Of a DNA stretch of 18,304 nucleotides, positions 1 to 7,068 are shown piece by piece. Where the stretch lies: NCBI GenBank assembly GCA_029864225.1, contig JAOTTU010000021.1:1-18304 (forward strand), written 5' to 3'. The DNA comes from Gammaproteobacteria bacterium. Lineage in GTDB: Bacteria; Pseudomonadota; Gammaproteobacteria; UBA9214. A program made the translations under genes and the position numbers. Under the pieces are notes generated by a model, which ran no database searches, was not told where the DNA came from, and saw only the letters and a list, made by a program, of their open reading frames with translations. Each line of letters begins with the position of its first letter. Positions within the stretch are counted from its first letter, which is position 1.

Positions 1-1
1 G

Positions 2-1411
2 TTGTGTGCCCAGGCAGCGCATATCCCGGTCCACCTCGGCAGCATGGCCTACGCCATGCGTGACCTGGTGGCCGGACTACAATGGGCACCGGGTGACATG
101 GTGGTGGTCAACGACCCCTACCTGGGCGGCACTCACCTGCCCGACGTGACCCTGATTGCCCCGGTATACCTGCACAAGCTTCTCATCGGGTTCGTGGCCA
201 ATCGTGCCCACCATGCCGATATCGGTGCGCACAGTCCGGGTTCGATGCCGGTGTCGCGCTCCCTCGAGGAGGAGGGGCTGATTATCTCGCCCAGGCACCT
301 GCTGCGCGAGGACCGGGTGGTGCCCGGTTGCCTGGAGGCGATTACCGCGGCCACGGCTAATCCGCAGCAGATGGACGGTGATATGGCCGCACAGATCAGC
401 GCCAACCACACGGGGGTCCAGCGCCTGCTGCAACTGGCCGGACCCATGGGCGCCGGGCCTTACCTGGCCGGGCTGGACGCCGTGAATGATTATGCGGCCA
501 GGCTGGCCGCGCAGGCGCTGAAGCGCATCCCTGATGGCCACTACCGGTTCGAAGACATAATGGAGGATGACGGTGCGGGCGGTGTCGATATCAGGATCGC
601 GGTGAGTATCCGCGTTGCACAGGACAAGGTCGATGTCGATTTCAGCGGGACCGCCGGGCAGGTGCAGGGCAATATCAATTGTCCGCTCTCGGTTGCGGCT
701 GCCGGCGTGTATTATGTGTTCCGCTGTCTCATGCCGGAACATACCCCGGCCTGCGCCGGCAGTTTCCGTTGCATCAGTTTGACGGCACCGGAAGGCTGCC
801 TGCTCAACGCCCGGCGCCCGGCGGCTGTGGCGGCCGGCAACGTGGAGACCAGCAGTCGGGTGGTGGACGTGGTGATGGGCGCACTGGCCCGGGCGATCCC
901 GGACCGGGTCCCGGCGGCCAGCCAGGGCACGATGAACAACCTGGCCATGGGTTCCCGTGACGGGGGCCGTGCCTGGGATTATTACGAGACCCTGGGCGGG
1001 GGTATGGGTGCCGGCTGCCAATATGACGGCCTGAGCGCAACCCAGTCCCACATGACGAACACGCTCAATACGCCGATCGAGGTGCTGGAGATGAATTTTC
1101 CGCTACGCTTGCTGCGCTACCAGGTGCGTGACCGCTCCGGTGGCGCCGGCAGGTACAGGGGCGGTGATGGCCTGGTGCGCGAGTACGAGTTCCTCGAGCC
1201 GGCCACGGTGACACTGTTGACGGAGCGGCGTCGCACCAGTCCCTGGGGGCTGGCAGGCGGCGAGCACGGCGCCTGCGGCGAAAACTGGTGCGGCGGTAAA
1301 TGCCTGCCCGCCAAGACCAGTTTCCGGATACAGGCCGGAGAACGCCTGACGCTGTGCACGCCCGGTGGCGGTGGCTGGGGCAGCAAGCTACAAAAACAAG
1401 GTCCGCTATGA
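2..1411 (+). CDS. hyuB: Hydantoinase B / 5-oxoprolinase beta-type subunit, 5'-truncated by the window edge
   Basis: The frame is open from the first bases of the window, so the N-terminus lies outside; 469 residues are visible, against roughly 520-600 for the family. Recognisable hydantoinase B segments are VVVNDPYLGGTHLPDVT near residue 35, then NRAHHADIGAHSPGSMP. A C-terminal GGAGRYRGGDGLVREYEF block follows, and the protein ends in the Gly-rich tail TPGGGGWGS. Family knowledge: with the ATPase partner HyuA, these subunits hydrolyse hydantoins, N-methylhydantoins or 5-oxoproline with ATP in the cytoplasm. Substrate cannot be told from sequence. A hyuA gene would be expected just upstream, beyond the window. 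The gene stops 25 bases before the next start. The codon at base 2 (TTG) is not taken as the true start, because the sequence is already inside the conserved domain. Confidence 0.9.
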   Translation: MCAQAAHIPVHLGSMAYAMRDLVAGLQWAPGDMVVVNDPYLGGTHLPDVTLIAPVYLHKLLIGFVANRAHHADIGAHSPGSMPVSRSLEEEGLIISPRHLLREDRVVPGCLEAITAATANPQQMDGDMAAQISANHTGVQRLLQLAGPMGAGPYLAGLDAVNDYAARLAAQALKRIPDGHYRFEDIMEDDGAGGVDIRIAVSIRVAQDKVDVDFSGTAGQVQGNINCPLSVAAAGVYYVFRCLMPEHTPACAGSFRCISLTAPEGCLLNARRPAAVAAGNVETSSRVVDVVMGALARAIPDRVPAASQGTMNNLAMGSRDGGRAWDYYETLGGGMGAGCQYDGLSATQSHMTNTLNTPIEVLEMNFPLRLLRYQVRDRSGGAGRYRGGDGLVREYEFLEPATVTLLTERRRTSPWGLAGGEHGACGENWCGGKCLPAKTSFRIQAGERLTLCTPGGGGWGSKLQKQGPL

Positions 1412-1436
1412 GTTTTACAACGGAGTGACAGGGTCT

Positions 1437-1769
1437 ATGAAAATATCCAGCTACAGCGTAATTGTGTTACTGCTTGCCGTTCTGGTGCAGGGTTGCGGCT
1501 CGCTGATCGTCGGGGGCGGTTCGCCGGGCGGTGGCAGCTACAGTGGCAGCCAGACCCGTGCCGATGCGGCCATTACCTCCCGGATCAACACCCGTTTTGT
1601 GAATGACAGCCTGGTCAGGGCCCTGGATATCCGGGTCAGTACCAATCAGGGTGTGGTGACCCTGTCTGGCGAGGTCGACAGCACGGCGGTCGCGGCGCGC
1701 GCGGTTGAGCTCGCGCGCACAACCAGTGGTGTCAAGCGGGTGGTCTCCAGGCTGTCGGTGAACCCCTGA
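1437..1769 (+). CDS. BON-domain lipoprotein (small periplasmic/outer-membrane)
   Basis: A 110-residue protein starts at ATG 1437, preceded by GGAGTG about nine bases upstream. An upstream ATG at 1365 is in frame but lies inside the preceding gene and would bury the signal peptide. Residues 1-19 form a Lys-led hydrophobic signal ending in VQG, followed by Cys20, a plausible lipobox for signal peptidase II. A Gly/Ser-rich linker follows. Residues about 42-110 form one BON domain, with the pattern DAAITSRI, then VVTLSGEVDS and GVKRVVSRLSV. BON domains are thought to bind phospholipid or other envelope ligands and occur in OsmY and DolP; those carry two domains, while this protein has one. No catalytic role is expected. 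The neighbours give no clear pathway link. Confidence 0.85.
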   Translation: MKISSYSVIVLLLAVLVQGCGSLIVGGGSPGGGSYSGSQTRADAAITSRINTRFVNDSLVRALDIRVSTNQGVVTLSGEVDSTAVAARAVELARTTSGVKRVVSRLSVNP

Positions 1770-1816
1770 CGTCACTTTCGCCCGCCGATCTTCCCTTCTC
1801 CATGGACTGGTAAATC

Positions 1817-3601
1817 ATGTGTGGCATATGCGGTGAACTGCGCTTTGACGGGGCACGTCCGGACCGGCAGACCCTGCTGAAGATGATGGAACGGCTGGAA
1901 CGCCGGGGCCCGGATGCCGCGGGTGACTATGCCGATGGTCCGCTGGCCCTGGGGCACCGGCGGCTGTCGATCATCGATCTTTCCGAACGCTCCAACCAGC
2001 CGCTGGTCGATCCCGAGCTGGGACTGGTGCTGGTGTTCAACGGGACTATCTACAACTACCCGGAACTCAGGGACCAGCTGCGCGCCAAGGGCTACCGGTT
2101 TTTCACCAGTGGCGACAGCGAGGTCATCCTGAAGGCCTATGCCGAGTGGGGCGAGGACTGCCCGCAGCAGCTGCATGGCATGTTCGCCTTTGCCATCTGG
2201 GACACCCGCAGGCAGACCCTGTTTCTTGCCCGCGACCGCTTTGGTATCAAGCCCCTGTACTACAGCATCACCCCGCGCGGGCTGCGTTTCGCCTCGACCA
2301 GCAGCGCACTGCTGCAGGCCGGCGATGTCGAGACCCGCATCGACCCGGTGGCCCTGCATCACCATCTGACCCTGCACGCCGTCGTGCCGGCACCGCGCAC
2401 CCTGCTGCGCGGGCTGCGCAAGCTGGCACCGGCGCACAGCCTCAGCTTCCAGAGCGATGGCCGCAAGCAACTGCGGCGCTACTGGCAGCTGGACACGCAG
2501 CCGCGTACTCCGGAGCTGAGTGAGTGGGAGTGGATCGAGGCGATCCACGAGGCGCTGAAAAAGGCAGTCGAGCGGCGCCGCACTATCGCGGACGTGCCGG
2601 TCGGCATCCTGTTATCGGGGGGGCTGGATTCCAGCCTGCTGGTCGCCCTGCTGGCGGAGGTGGGTGGTGGAGACCTGTTCACCTTTTCCGTGGGTTTCGA
2701 GGACCAGCCGGAAGAGCAGGGGCACGAATTCGAATATTCGGATCTCGTGGCGGAGCTGTACCAGACCCGGCACCAGCGCTTTTCGATCCCCAACGAGGAG
2801 GTACTCGCGCGCCTGCCGGAGGCGGTCGACAACATGTCCGAGCCCATGGTCGGGCAGGATGCCGTGGCCTTCTATCTGCTGGGCGAGCGCGTCTCCCGGG
2901 AGGTCAAGGTGGTGCAAAGCGGGCAGGGTGCCGATGAGGTGTTCGCCGGCTATTTCTGGTATCCACAGATGCAGGCGGCGCAGGGCAGTGACCTGGAGCG
3001 GTTTCGGCCGCGCTATTTCGACCGCAGCCACGAGGAACTGCTGGACACGGTCGAGCCCCGCTACCACGGGCCCGACTACACCTCGCCCCGGGTCGAACAG
3101 GGGCTGAAATTCACCGCGGCAGAGCGCTTCCTGAACCGGGTGCTGGCCTTTGATGTCACCACACTGATTGTGGATGACCCGGTCAAGCGGGTCGACAACA
3201 TGACCATGGCGTGGGGGCTGGAGGCGCGCGTGCCGTTTCTCGATCACGAACTGGTCGAGCTCGCCATCCGGATGCCGCCCGAGATCAAGCTCAAGGCGGA
3301 CGGCAAGCACCCGCTCAAGGTGATTTCACGGGGCCTGCTGCCGGACAGGGTGATCGACCGCCCCAAGGGCTACTTTCCGGTGCCGGCGCTGAAATACGTA
3401 CGCGGTGAGGTGCTGGAATTCACCCGCGGGGTCCTGTGTACCAGGGCCTGCCGGGAGCGCGGGCTGTTGAACCCGCAGTACGTGGAAAAATTGCTGGACA
3501 GTCCGGAGCAGCACCATACGCCGATCCTGGGCAACAAACTCTGGCACCTGGCCTTGCTGGAGTTCTGGCTACAGCGCAATGTGGATGCGATATCCCTGTG
3601 A
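1817..3601 (+). CDS. Asparagine synthase-family amidotransferase, N-acetylglutaminylglutamine amidotransferase type
   Basis: The 594-residue protein begins MCGICGELRFDG, giving the N-terminal nucleophile Cys2 of class II glutamine amidotransferases after Met removal. The glutaminase domain spans about residues 1-210. The ATP-pyrophosphatase synthetase domain follows, with the PP-loop SGGLDSS at residues 267-273. The SGQGADEVFAGY and DDPVKRVDNMTMAWGLEARV blocks are also present. Glutamine-derived ammonia is transferred to an ATP-activated carboxylate. Several segments (HAVVPAPRTLLRG, the DDPVKRVDNMTM block, RPKGYFPVPALKY and the C-terminal LEFWLQ) match what I remember of the enzyme that amidates N-acetylglutaminylglutamine, a bacterial osmolyte, rather than AsnB proper. 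In known clusters that enzyme sits beside a GNAT-type dipeptide synthase and a peptidase. Neither is next to this gene, so plain asparagine synthetase activity remains possible. The ribosome-binding site is weak. Confidence 0.87.
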   Translation: MCGICGELRFDGARPDRQTLLKMMERLERRGPDAAGDYADGPLALGHRRLSIIDLSERSNQPLVDPELGLVLVFNGTIYNYPELRDQLRAKGYRFFTSGDSEVILKAYAEWGEDCPQQLHGMFAFAIWDTRRQTLFLARDRFGIKPLYYSITPRGLRFASTSSALLQAGDVETRIDPVALHHHLTLHAVVPAPRTLLRGLRKLAPAHSLSFQSDGRKQLRRYWQLDTQPRTPELSEWEWIEAIHEALKKAVERRRTIADVPVGILLSGGLDSSLLVALLAEVGGGDLFTFSVGFEDQPEEQGHEFEYSDLVAELYQTRHQRFSIPNEEVLARLPEAVDNMSEPMVGQDAVAFYLLGERVSREVKVVQSGQGADEVFAGYFWYPQMQAAQGSDLERFRPRYFDRSHEELLDTVEPRYHGPDYTSPRVEQGLKFTAAERFLNRVLAFDVTTLIVDDPVKRVDNMTMAWGLEARVPFLDHELVELAIRMPPEIKLKADGKHPLKVISRGLLPDRVIDRPKGYFPVPALKYVRGEVLEFTRGVLCTRACRERGLLNPQYVEKLLDSPEQHHTPILGNKLWHLALLEFWLQRNVDAISL

Positions 3602-3643
3602 TTAGTATTATTAGTAAGGGCGCGCTCTGATCAATTATTATCC

Positions 3644-3732
3644 CGTCACCCCGGCGAAGGCCGGGATCCAGTAACCGACTGAATTTTATGAACTGGATTC
3701 CGGAACTCCGCTGTGCTCAGGCCGGAATGACG
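3644..3732. repeat. Palindromic intergenic repeat, CCGGAATCCAGT family, copy 1
   Basis: The left arm 3644-3672 begins CGTCACCCCGGCGAAGG and ends GGGATCCAGT. The right arm 3692-3732 begins ACTGGATTCCGG and ends CCGGAATGACG, so the two ends are inverted copies around an AT-rich centre. The right arm contains about 12 extra bases. Two further copies lie at 4401-4487 and 6941-7004. The type is a non-coding, MITE- or REP-like dispersed palindrome lying between genes. Confidence 0.8.
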
Positions 3733-4004
3733 ACACATCAGGGGTTCCCTAAGTAGAATTTTGATATCCATGTAGGCTCGGAACAGATTGTTGACCGTAG
3801 AGTGTCAGGGTATGCCGGTAAACACGCAAGGTTTCCGTATCCTTGATTTTCTTTGGCAACGATAAATCTACACCGTCCTGATCTGTATAATTGGTACTCT
3901 ACGCCCTCCGCGTCTCTCGGCAATTGCTGCCTGCATTGCTCTATCTCCTCCATCCCTGGAGTCGTGCGGTGAATGGTTTTTTTACTAACAAGAGGAAAAG
4001 TAAC
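3733..4004. other. Gene-free stretch upstream of the glutaredoxin gene
   Basis: This is AT-richer than the surrounding genes and no convincing reading frame is present. A perfect TATAAT lies at 3886-3891, about 110 bases before the glutaredoxin start, but no good -35 box sits at 16-18 bases from it, so it is only a candidate promoter element. A 71-codon minus-strand frame (3738-3953) was considered and rejected. Nothing else is recognisable. Confidence 0.5.
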
Positions 4005-4331
4005 ATGGACATCATGGAACGCATCGACAAGGCGGTGAAGGACAACCCCGTCATCATCTTCATGAAGGGTTCTCCCCAGATGCCACAGTGCGGTTACTCA
4101 AGCCGTACGGCACAGGCCCTGATGGCCTGCGGAGAGGAGTTCGCGCATGTCAATGTGCTGGCCGATCCGGAGGTCTTTGAGAACCTGCCGCGTTACGCCA
4201 ACTGGCCGACCTTTCCCCAGGTCTATATCAACGGTGAACTGATCGGGGGCTGTGATATCACCCTCGAGCTCTACCAGAAGGGCGAACTGCAGAAGTTGGT
4301 CAAGGATGCGGTATCCAAGGGCGTTGCCTGA
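4005..4331 (+). CDS. grxD: Monothiol (CGFS-type) glutaredoxin, Grx4/GrxD family
   Basis: The 108-residue protein starts at ATG 4005 behind a strong AGAGGAAAAG ribosome-binding site. The frame is open further upstream, but the family length (115 in E. coli) and the ribosome-binding site fix this start. The active site is PQCGYSSRT with the single Cys29, a Tyr variant of the canonical CGFS. The rest matches E. coli GrxD closely: the ENP/DNPVIIFMKGSP strand, YANWPTFPQVY, and GGCDI for glutathione binding. Family knowledge: monothiol glutaredoxins bind a glutathione-ligated [2Fe-2S] cluster as dimers or with BolA proteins, and act in iron-sulfur delivery rather than general disulfide reduction. 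No BolA gene is visible nearby. A GC-rich hairpin follows the stop codon. Confidence 0.94.
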   Translation: MDIMERIDKAVKDNPVIIFMKGSPQMPQCGYSSRTAQALMACGEEFAHVNVLADPEVFENLPRYANWPTFPQVYINGELIGGCDITLELYQKGELQKLVKDAVSKGVA

Positions 4332-4346
4332 GACCTCATTGCTCGT

Positions 4347-4371
4347 GACGGGTGCGCTGTGCGCACCCGTC
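4347..4371 (+). terminator. Strong hairpin after grxD
   Basis: An 11-bp perfect stem (GACGGGTGCGC with GCGCACCCGTC) with a three-base loop starts 16 bases after the grxD stop codon. No T-run follows, so it is an atypical terminator or a 3'-end stabilising hairpin. Confidence 0.5.
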
Positions 4372-4400
4372 GGGGTGATCAAGGAAAAGTCTGATCAAGC

Positions 4401-4487
4401 CGTCATTCGGGCGAAGCATAGCGGAGACCCGGAATCCAGTCGTTTGTAATCAGGCAGTTATTGGATTCCGGCCTTCACCGGTATGAC
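4401..4487. repeat. Palindromic intergenic repeat, CCGGAATCCAGT family, copy 2
   Basis: The left arm starts CGTCATTCGGGCGAAGC and ends CCGGAATCCAGT at 4440. The right arm starts TTGGATTCCGG at 4461 and ends GGTATGAC. It lies between the convergent 3' ends of grxD and the minus-strand gene at 4513. The AGCATAGCGGAG insertion in its left arm mirrors the CTCCGCTGTGCT insertion in the right arm of copy 1, which shows common descent with that insertion present in opposite arms. Confidence 0.78.
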
Positions 4488-4512
4488 AAAAGTTGAGTTA
4501 ATCAGGCCTTCC

Positions 4513-5067
4513 CTAGTTCGCTTCGAGCTTCAGCAATTCTTCCAGGATGTCCGTCATCAGCTGCTGACCTTTCTCGGTCATTTTTTCGGTCAACTTGTCG
4601 GCATCACGTTCGCCTTCGACCAGGGGACGAATACGGCCTGCCAGGATACTCATATCGCCGCCGGCCGCCAGCATCTGCTTGGCCATATTGGCGATGATCT
4701 GCAGGGCCTGGGCGTTGCCCGTGCGCGAGGCATGCACCAGGCCGGCAATCCCGGGCGCGGCCAGGCTGGAGTCGAAGTCGGCCTGCAGGTCGGGTAGCGT
4801 GCTCGGGTCCTGCAGGCCACGCAGGATGGACTCGACGATCACCCGGTCCTCATCGTCGAGACCCAGCAGGATCGACTCATCGCGCTTGCCGGACATGATG
4901 TCGCGGATGGCGGCGACGAGTTGGGTCCAGTCGTTCTGCTCCGCCTGCTGCAGGACCTGTTCCAGGTCGGGCACCGAGCCGGGGTTGTTGCAGTGCATCA
5001 CCACGCGGTGGATCAGTCCGGCGTGAGATTGCAGGATCTGTTCGTCAAGTTCGGGCGTATCGCTCAT
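4513..5067 (-). CDS. Conserved-looking hypothetical protein, helical, coupled to rnt
   Basis: I do not recognise a named function for this 184-residue product. It looks soluble, acidic and almost wholly helical, with no signal peptide, no membrane segment and no obvious catalytic motif. The C-terminal third (AAGGDMSILAGRIRPL, then VEGERDADKLTEKM and LMTDILEELLKLE) resembles a segment I recall at the ends of some proteobacterial TPR proteins; this is a weak memory-based link. Its ATG overlaps the rnt stop as ATGA (5064-5067), so translation is probably coupled and the two proteins are made together. G/C-rich third codon positions like those of its neighbours support it as a real gene. It faces grxD tail to tail across a palindromic repeat. 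Confidence 0.8.
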   Translation of the reverse strand: MSDTPELDEQILQSHAGLIHRVVMHCNNPGSVPDLEQVLQQAEQNDWTQLVAAIRDIMSGKRDESILLGLDDEDRVIVESILRGLQDPSTLPDLQADFDSSLAAPGIAGLVHASRTGNAQALQIIANMAKQMLAAGGDMSILAGRIRPLVEGERDADKLTEKMTEKGQQLMTDILEELLKLEAN

Positions 5068-5741
5068 GGTGTATCGGCCTCGTCATAGACAGTTTCGGAT
5101 GACAGTGGTGTCACGATGCCGCCACTGTATTCATGCCAGCGGTTGATAATATTGCAGAACAGGTCCGCGGTGCGTTCCGTGTCGTATACCGCGGAATGTG
5201 CCTGGTCGCTGTCCCACTCGATACCCGCGGCCCGGACGGCACGCGCCAGCACTGTCTGGCCATAGGCCAGTCCGGCCAGTGTCACGGTGTCGAAGGTGCT
5301 GAACGGATGGAAGGGATTGCGCTTGATCCCGGTGCGGTTCACCGCCGCATTCAGGAAACCGAGGTCGAACGCCGAATTGTGTCCCACCAGGATGGCCCGG
5401 TTGCAGCGGCTCTCCCGGACGGCCTGCCGCACCGGCTTGAAAATGGCCTCGAGTGCCTCATACTCCGGTTTCGCAAAGCGGAAGGGGTGATAGGGATCGA
5501 TGCCGGTGAACTCGAGTGATTCCTGGTCCAGGTTGGCGCCGGGGAACGGTTCGACATGACAGGCGTAGGTCTCTTCCCGCTGGATGTGGCCCTGGTCATC
5601 GATTGCGAGCGTGACCGCGGCGATTTCCAGCAGGGCATCGCGTTTGGCATTGAAGCCGGCGGTTTCGACATCGACAACAACCGGCAAAAATCCGCGGAAT
5701 CGCCGTGACATGGGGGACTTGTCATTCAGTTCAGACATCAT
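5064..5741 (-). CDS. rnt: Ribonuclease T (DEDDh 3'-5' exoribonuclease)
   Basis: RNase T trims the 3' ends of tRNA, 5S and 23S rRNA and other stable RNAs and takes part in tRNA end turnover. The 225-residue product aligns by eye along its length with E. coli RNase T: RFRGFLPVVVDVETAGFNAK, DALLEIAA, VEPFPGANL, KRNPFHPFSTFDT and YDTERTADLF. The DEDDh catalytic set is complete: Asp24, Glu26, Asp126 (in HNSAFD), His182 and Asp187 (in HSAVYD). Two adjacent Met codons start the frame. The second, giving MSELNDKS, is equally likely, and Met11 is also possible. The gene is divergent from the TraB-family gene (146-base gap), so both promoters should lie in 5742-5887. Its stop overlaps the next gene by ATGA. 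Confidence 0.97.
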   Translation of the reverse strand: MMSELNDKSPMSRRFRGFLPVVVDVETAGFNAKRDALLEIAAVTLAIDDQGHIQREETYACHVEPFPGANLDQESLEFTGIDPYHPFRFAKPEYEALEAIFKPVRQAVRESRCNRAILVGHNSAFDLGFLNAAVNRTGIKRNPFHPFSTFDTVTLAGLAYGQTVLARAVRAAGIEWDSDQAHSAVYDTERTADLFCNIINRWHEYSGGIVTPLSSETVYDEADTP

Positions 5742-5887
5742 TCAAGCATACCCAATCATCCGGTGTATTGCGAAACTGCTGTCGTGCCCTTGCAATGTAT
5801 AGCGCGGATTGTAGTAAGCTCGACAGTGTTTTTATCAAAAACCCCGCCAGCTGTATTTTTATTAACGTACCAGCGAGGAAACGCTGC

Positions 5888-6784
5888 GTGACCCGGAAAA
5901 TCATCCAGTCAAACCGTCTGACTTGCCTGCTGCTGGCGGCCCTGTTGTGTTGCATGCAGGCTGTTTATGCGGACAGCAAGGCCTCGAAACAGCGCGGGCT
6001 GTTGTGGGAGATCAGCAAGCCTGGCATGGTGCCGGGCTATCTGTTCGGGACGATTCACTCCGCAGACCCGGAGGTGCTGCGGTTGAGCGGGATAGTCCAG
6101 CAGGCCCTCGATGACGCCAGCCGTGTCGTGCTGGAAGTCTTGATGGACAGGGACTCCATGATCTACACCAGTACGGCCATGCTGCTGACCGACGGGCGCC
6201 TGCTGTCGGCCATTCTGGGCGAGGACCTGTTTGCGCAGACGGCGGCCGCGATGCAGGCGCGCGACATTCCCGAGGTGGTGCTGGAGCGCATCAAGCCGTG
6301 GGCGGTCGCCATTACGCTGGCCATGCCGCCCACTGTGACGGGCCAGGTACTGGACCTGACGCTGTACCAGTTTGCCGAGGAAAATAGCAAGCCGGTCTAT
6401 GGATTGGAGACGATCCATGAACAACTGGATGTATTCGAGGGGCTGTCGCTAAACGACCAGGTTGCCCTGCTCCAGGATGCCGTGGAACAGTTCCACGGCA
6501 TCGATGCCCTGCATGCGGATCTGCTTGCAGCCTACAAGCGCCGGGACCTGGCGGCCCTGGTGGCGCTGAATGAATCGGCCATGAAGACCGGTGACCAGCG
6601 CCTGGCCCGCGATTTCCAGCAGCGCCTGATCCTCGATCGCAACCGGCGCATGGCGGAGCGCATGCAGGAACACCTGGAGGCGGGGGGTGCCTTTATTGCC
6701 GTGGGGGCGCTGCACCTGCCGGGTGAGCAGGGCCTGCTCGAGTTGCTCGAGCAACAGGGTTATTCGGTCAGGGTGGTCTATTAG
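5888..6784 (+). CDS. Secreted TraB/GumN-family protein
   Basis: The start chosen is GTG 5888, with GAGGAA at 5875-5880, seven bases upstream. The frame extends upstream to 5705 but overlaps rnt and carries no protein-like sequence there. The 298-residue product opens with a signal peptide: Arg/Lys, a hydrophobic run, then AVYA with likely cleavage after Ala28. The TraB/GumN hallmarks are the N-terminal LFGTIHSAD (GTIH at 54-57) and the C-terminal FIAVGALHL (GALH at 273-276), paired GxxH motifs related to the metal site of Tiki-type proteases. In bacteria the activity of this family is mostly uncharacterised; a periplasmic metalloprotease-like role is inference only. The gene stands alone between the divergent rnt and the convergent pyrC. 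Confidence 0.88.
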   Translation: MTRKIIQSNRLTCLLLAALLCCMQAVYADSKASKQRGLLWEISKPGMVPGYLFGTIHSADPEVLRLSGIVQQALDDASRVVLEVLMDRDSMIYTSTAMLLTDGRLLSAILGEDLFAQTAAAMQARDIPEVVLERIKPWAVAITLAMPPTVTGQVLDLTLYQFAEENSKPVYGLETIHEQLDVFEGLSLNDQVALLQDAVEQFHGIDALHADLLAAYKRRDLAALVALNESAMKTGDQRLARDFQQRLILDRNRRMAERMQEHLEAGGAFIAVGALHLPGEQGLLELLEQQGYSVRVVY

Positions 6785-6842
6785 GTTTCCCCGGGCGGCT
6801 TCCGCGCCCGCACGGCGCTGGCTTCAGGTTTCGCCCTAACGT

Positions 6843-6923
6843 GCGAGGTACTTTTCTTTGCCCCGCCAAAGAAAAGGGTCCCGCCGTACGGGCGCGGGAG
6901 CCCGTATAAATCAAGTACCTCGC
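6843..6923. repeat. Compound palindrome with two internal hairpins
   Basis: An 11-bp perfect inverted repeat (GCGAGGTACTT at 6843-6853, AAGTACCTCGC at 6913-6923) encloses two further hairpins. One is CTTTTCTTTG/CAAAGAAAAG (6851-6860 with 6867-6876, six-base loop). The other is TACGGGC/GCCCGTA (6887-6893 with 6900-6906, six-base loop). The outer and first inner stems share three bases, so they are partly alternative. No coding frame is supported. It resembles a dispersed palindromic element rather than a simple terminator. Confidence 0.7.
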
Positions 6924-6940
6924 CTGTCAGTGCGAAAACT

Positions 6941-7004
6941 GACACCCGGAATCCAGTTACTGTTTATCAACGTGTACTGGATTCCGGCATTCGCCGGAAT
7001 GACG
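6941..7004. repeat. Palindromic intergenic repeat, CCGGAATCCAGT family, copy 3 (short left arm)
   Basis: The left arm 6941-6957 (GACACCCGGAATCCAGT) lacks the middle part seen in other copies. The right arm 6976-7004 (ACTGGATTCCGGC to CCGGAATGACG) is intact. It lies 18 bases after the compound palindrome and before the pyrC 3' end. Confidence 0.78.
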
Positions 7005-7049
7005 GACGATGAGTAAATCAGACCTTCTTTGAGTCCTGTTCCCGGTCGG

Positions 7050-7067
7050 GCGGGCGCGCAAGCCCGC
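7050..7067 (-). terminator. Hairpin after pyrC
   Basis: On the minus strand a 6-bp GCGGGC/GCCCGC stem with a six-base loop begins just after the pyrC TAA. No T-run follows, so this is a weak terminator candidate only. Confidence 0.35.
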
Positions 7068-7068
7068 A

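Noticed and set aside
3738..3953. 71-codon minus-strand frame upstream of grxD
   Set aside because: The only SD-like bases abut the ATG, with no spacing. Composition is not protein-like and no family is recognised; it lies in an AT-richer gap beside a repeat.
6843..6923. Cloverleaf-like fold considered as a tRNA
   Set aside because: It has no T-loop or anticodon-loop signature, no CCA-compatible acceptor stem and the wrong arm arrangement. It was kept only as a compound palindrome.
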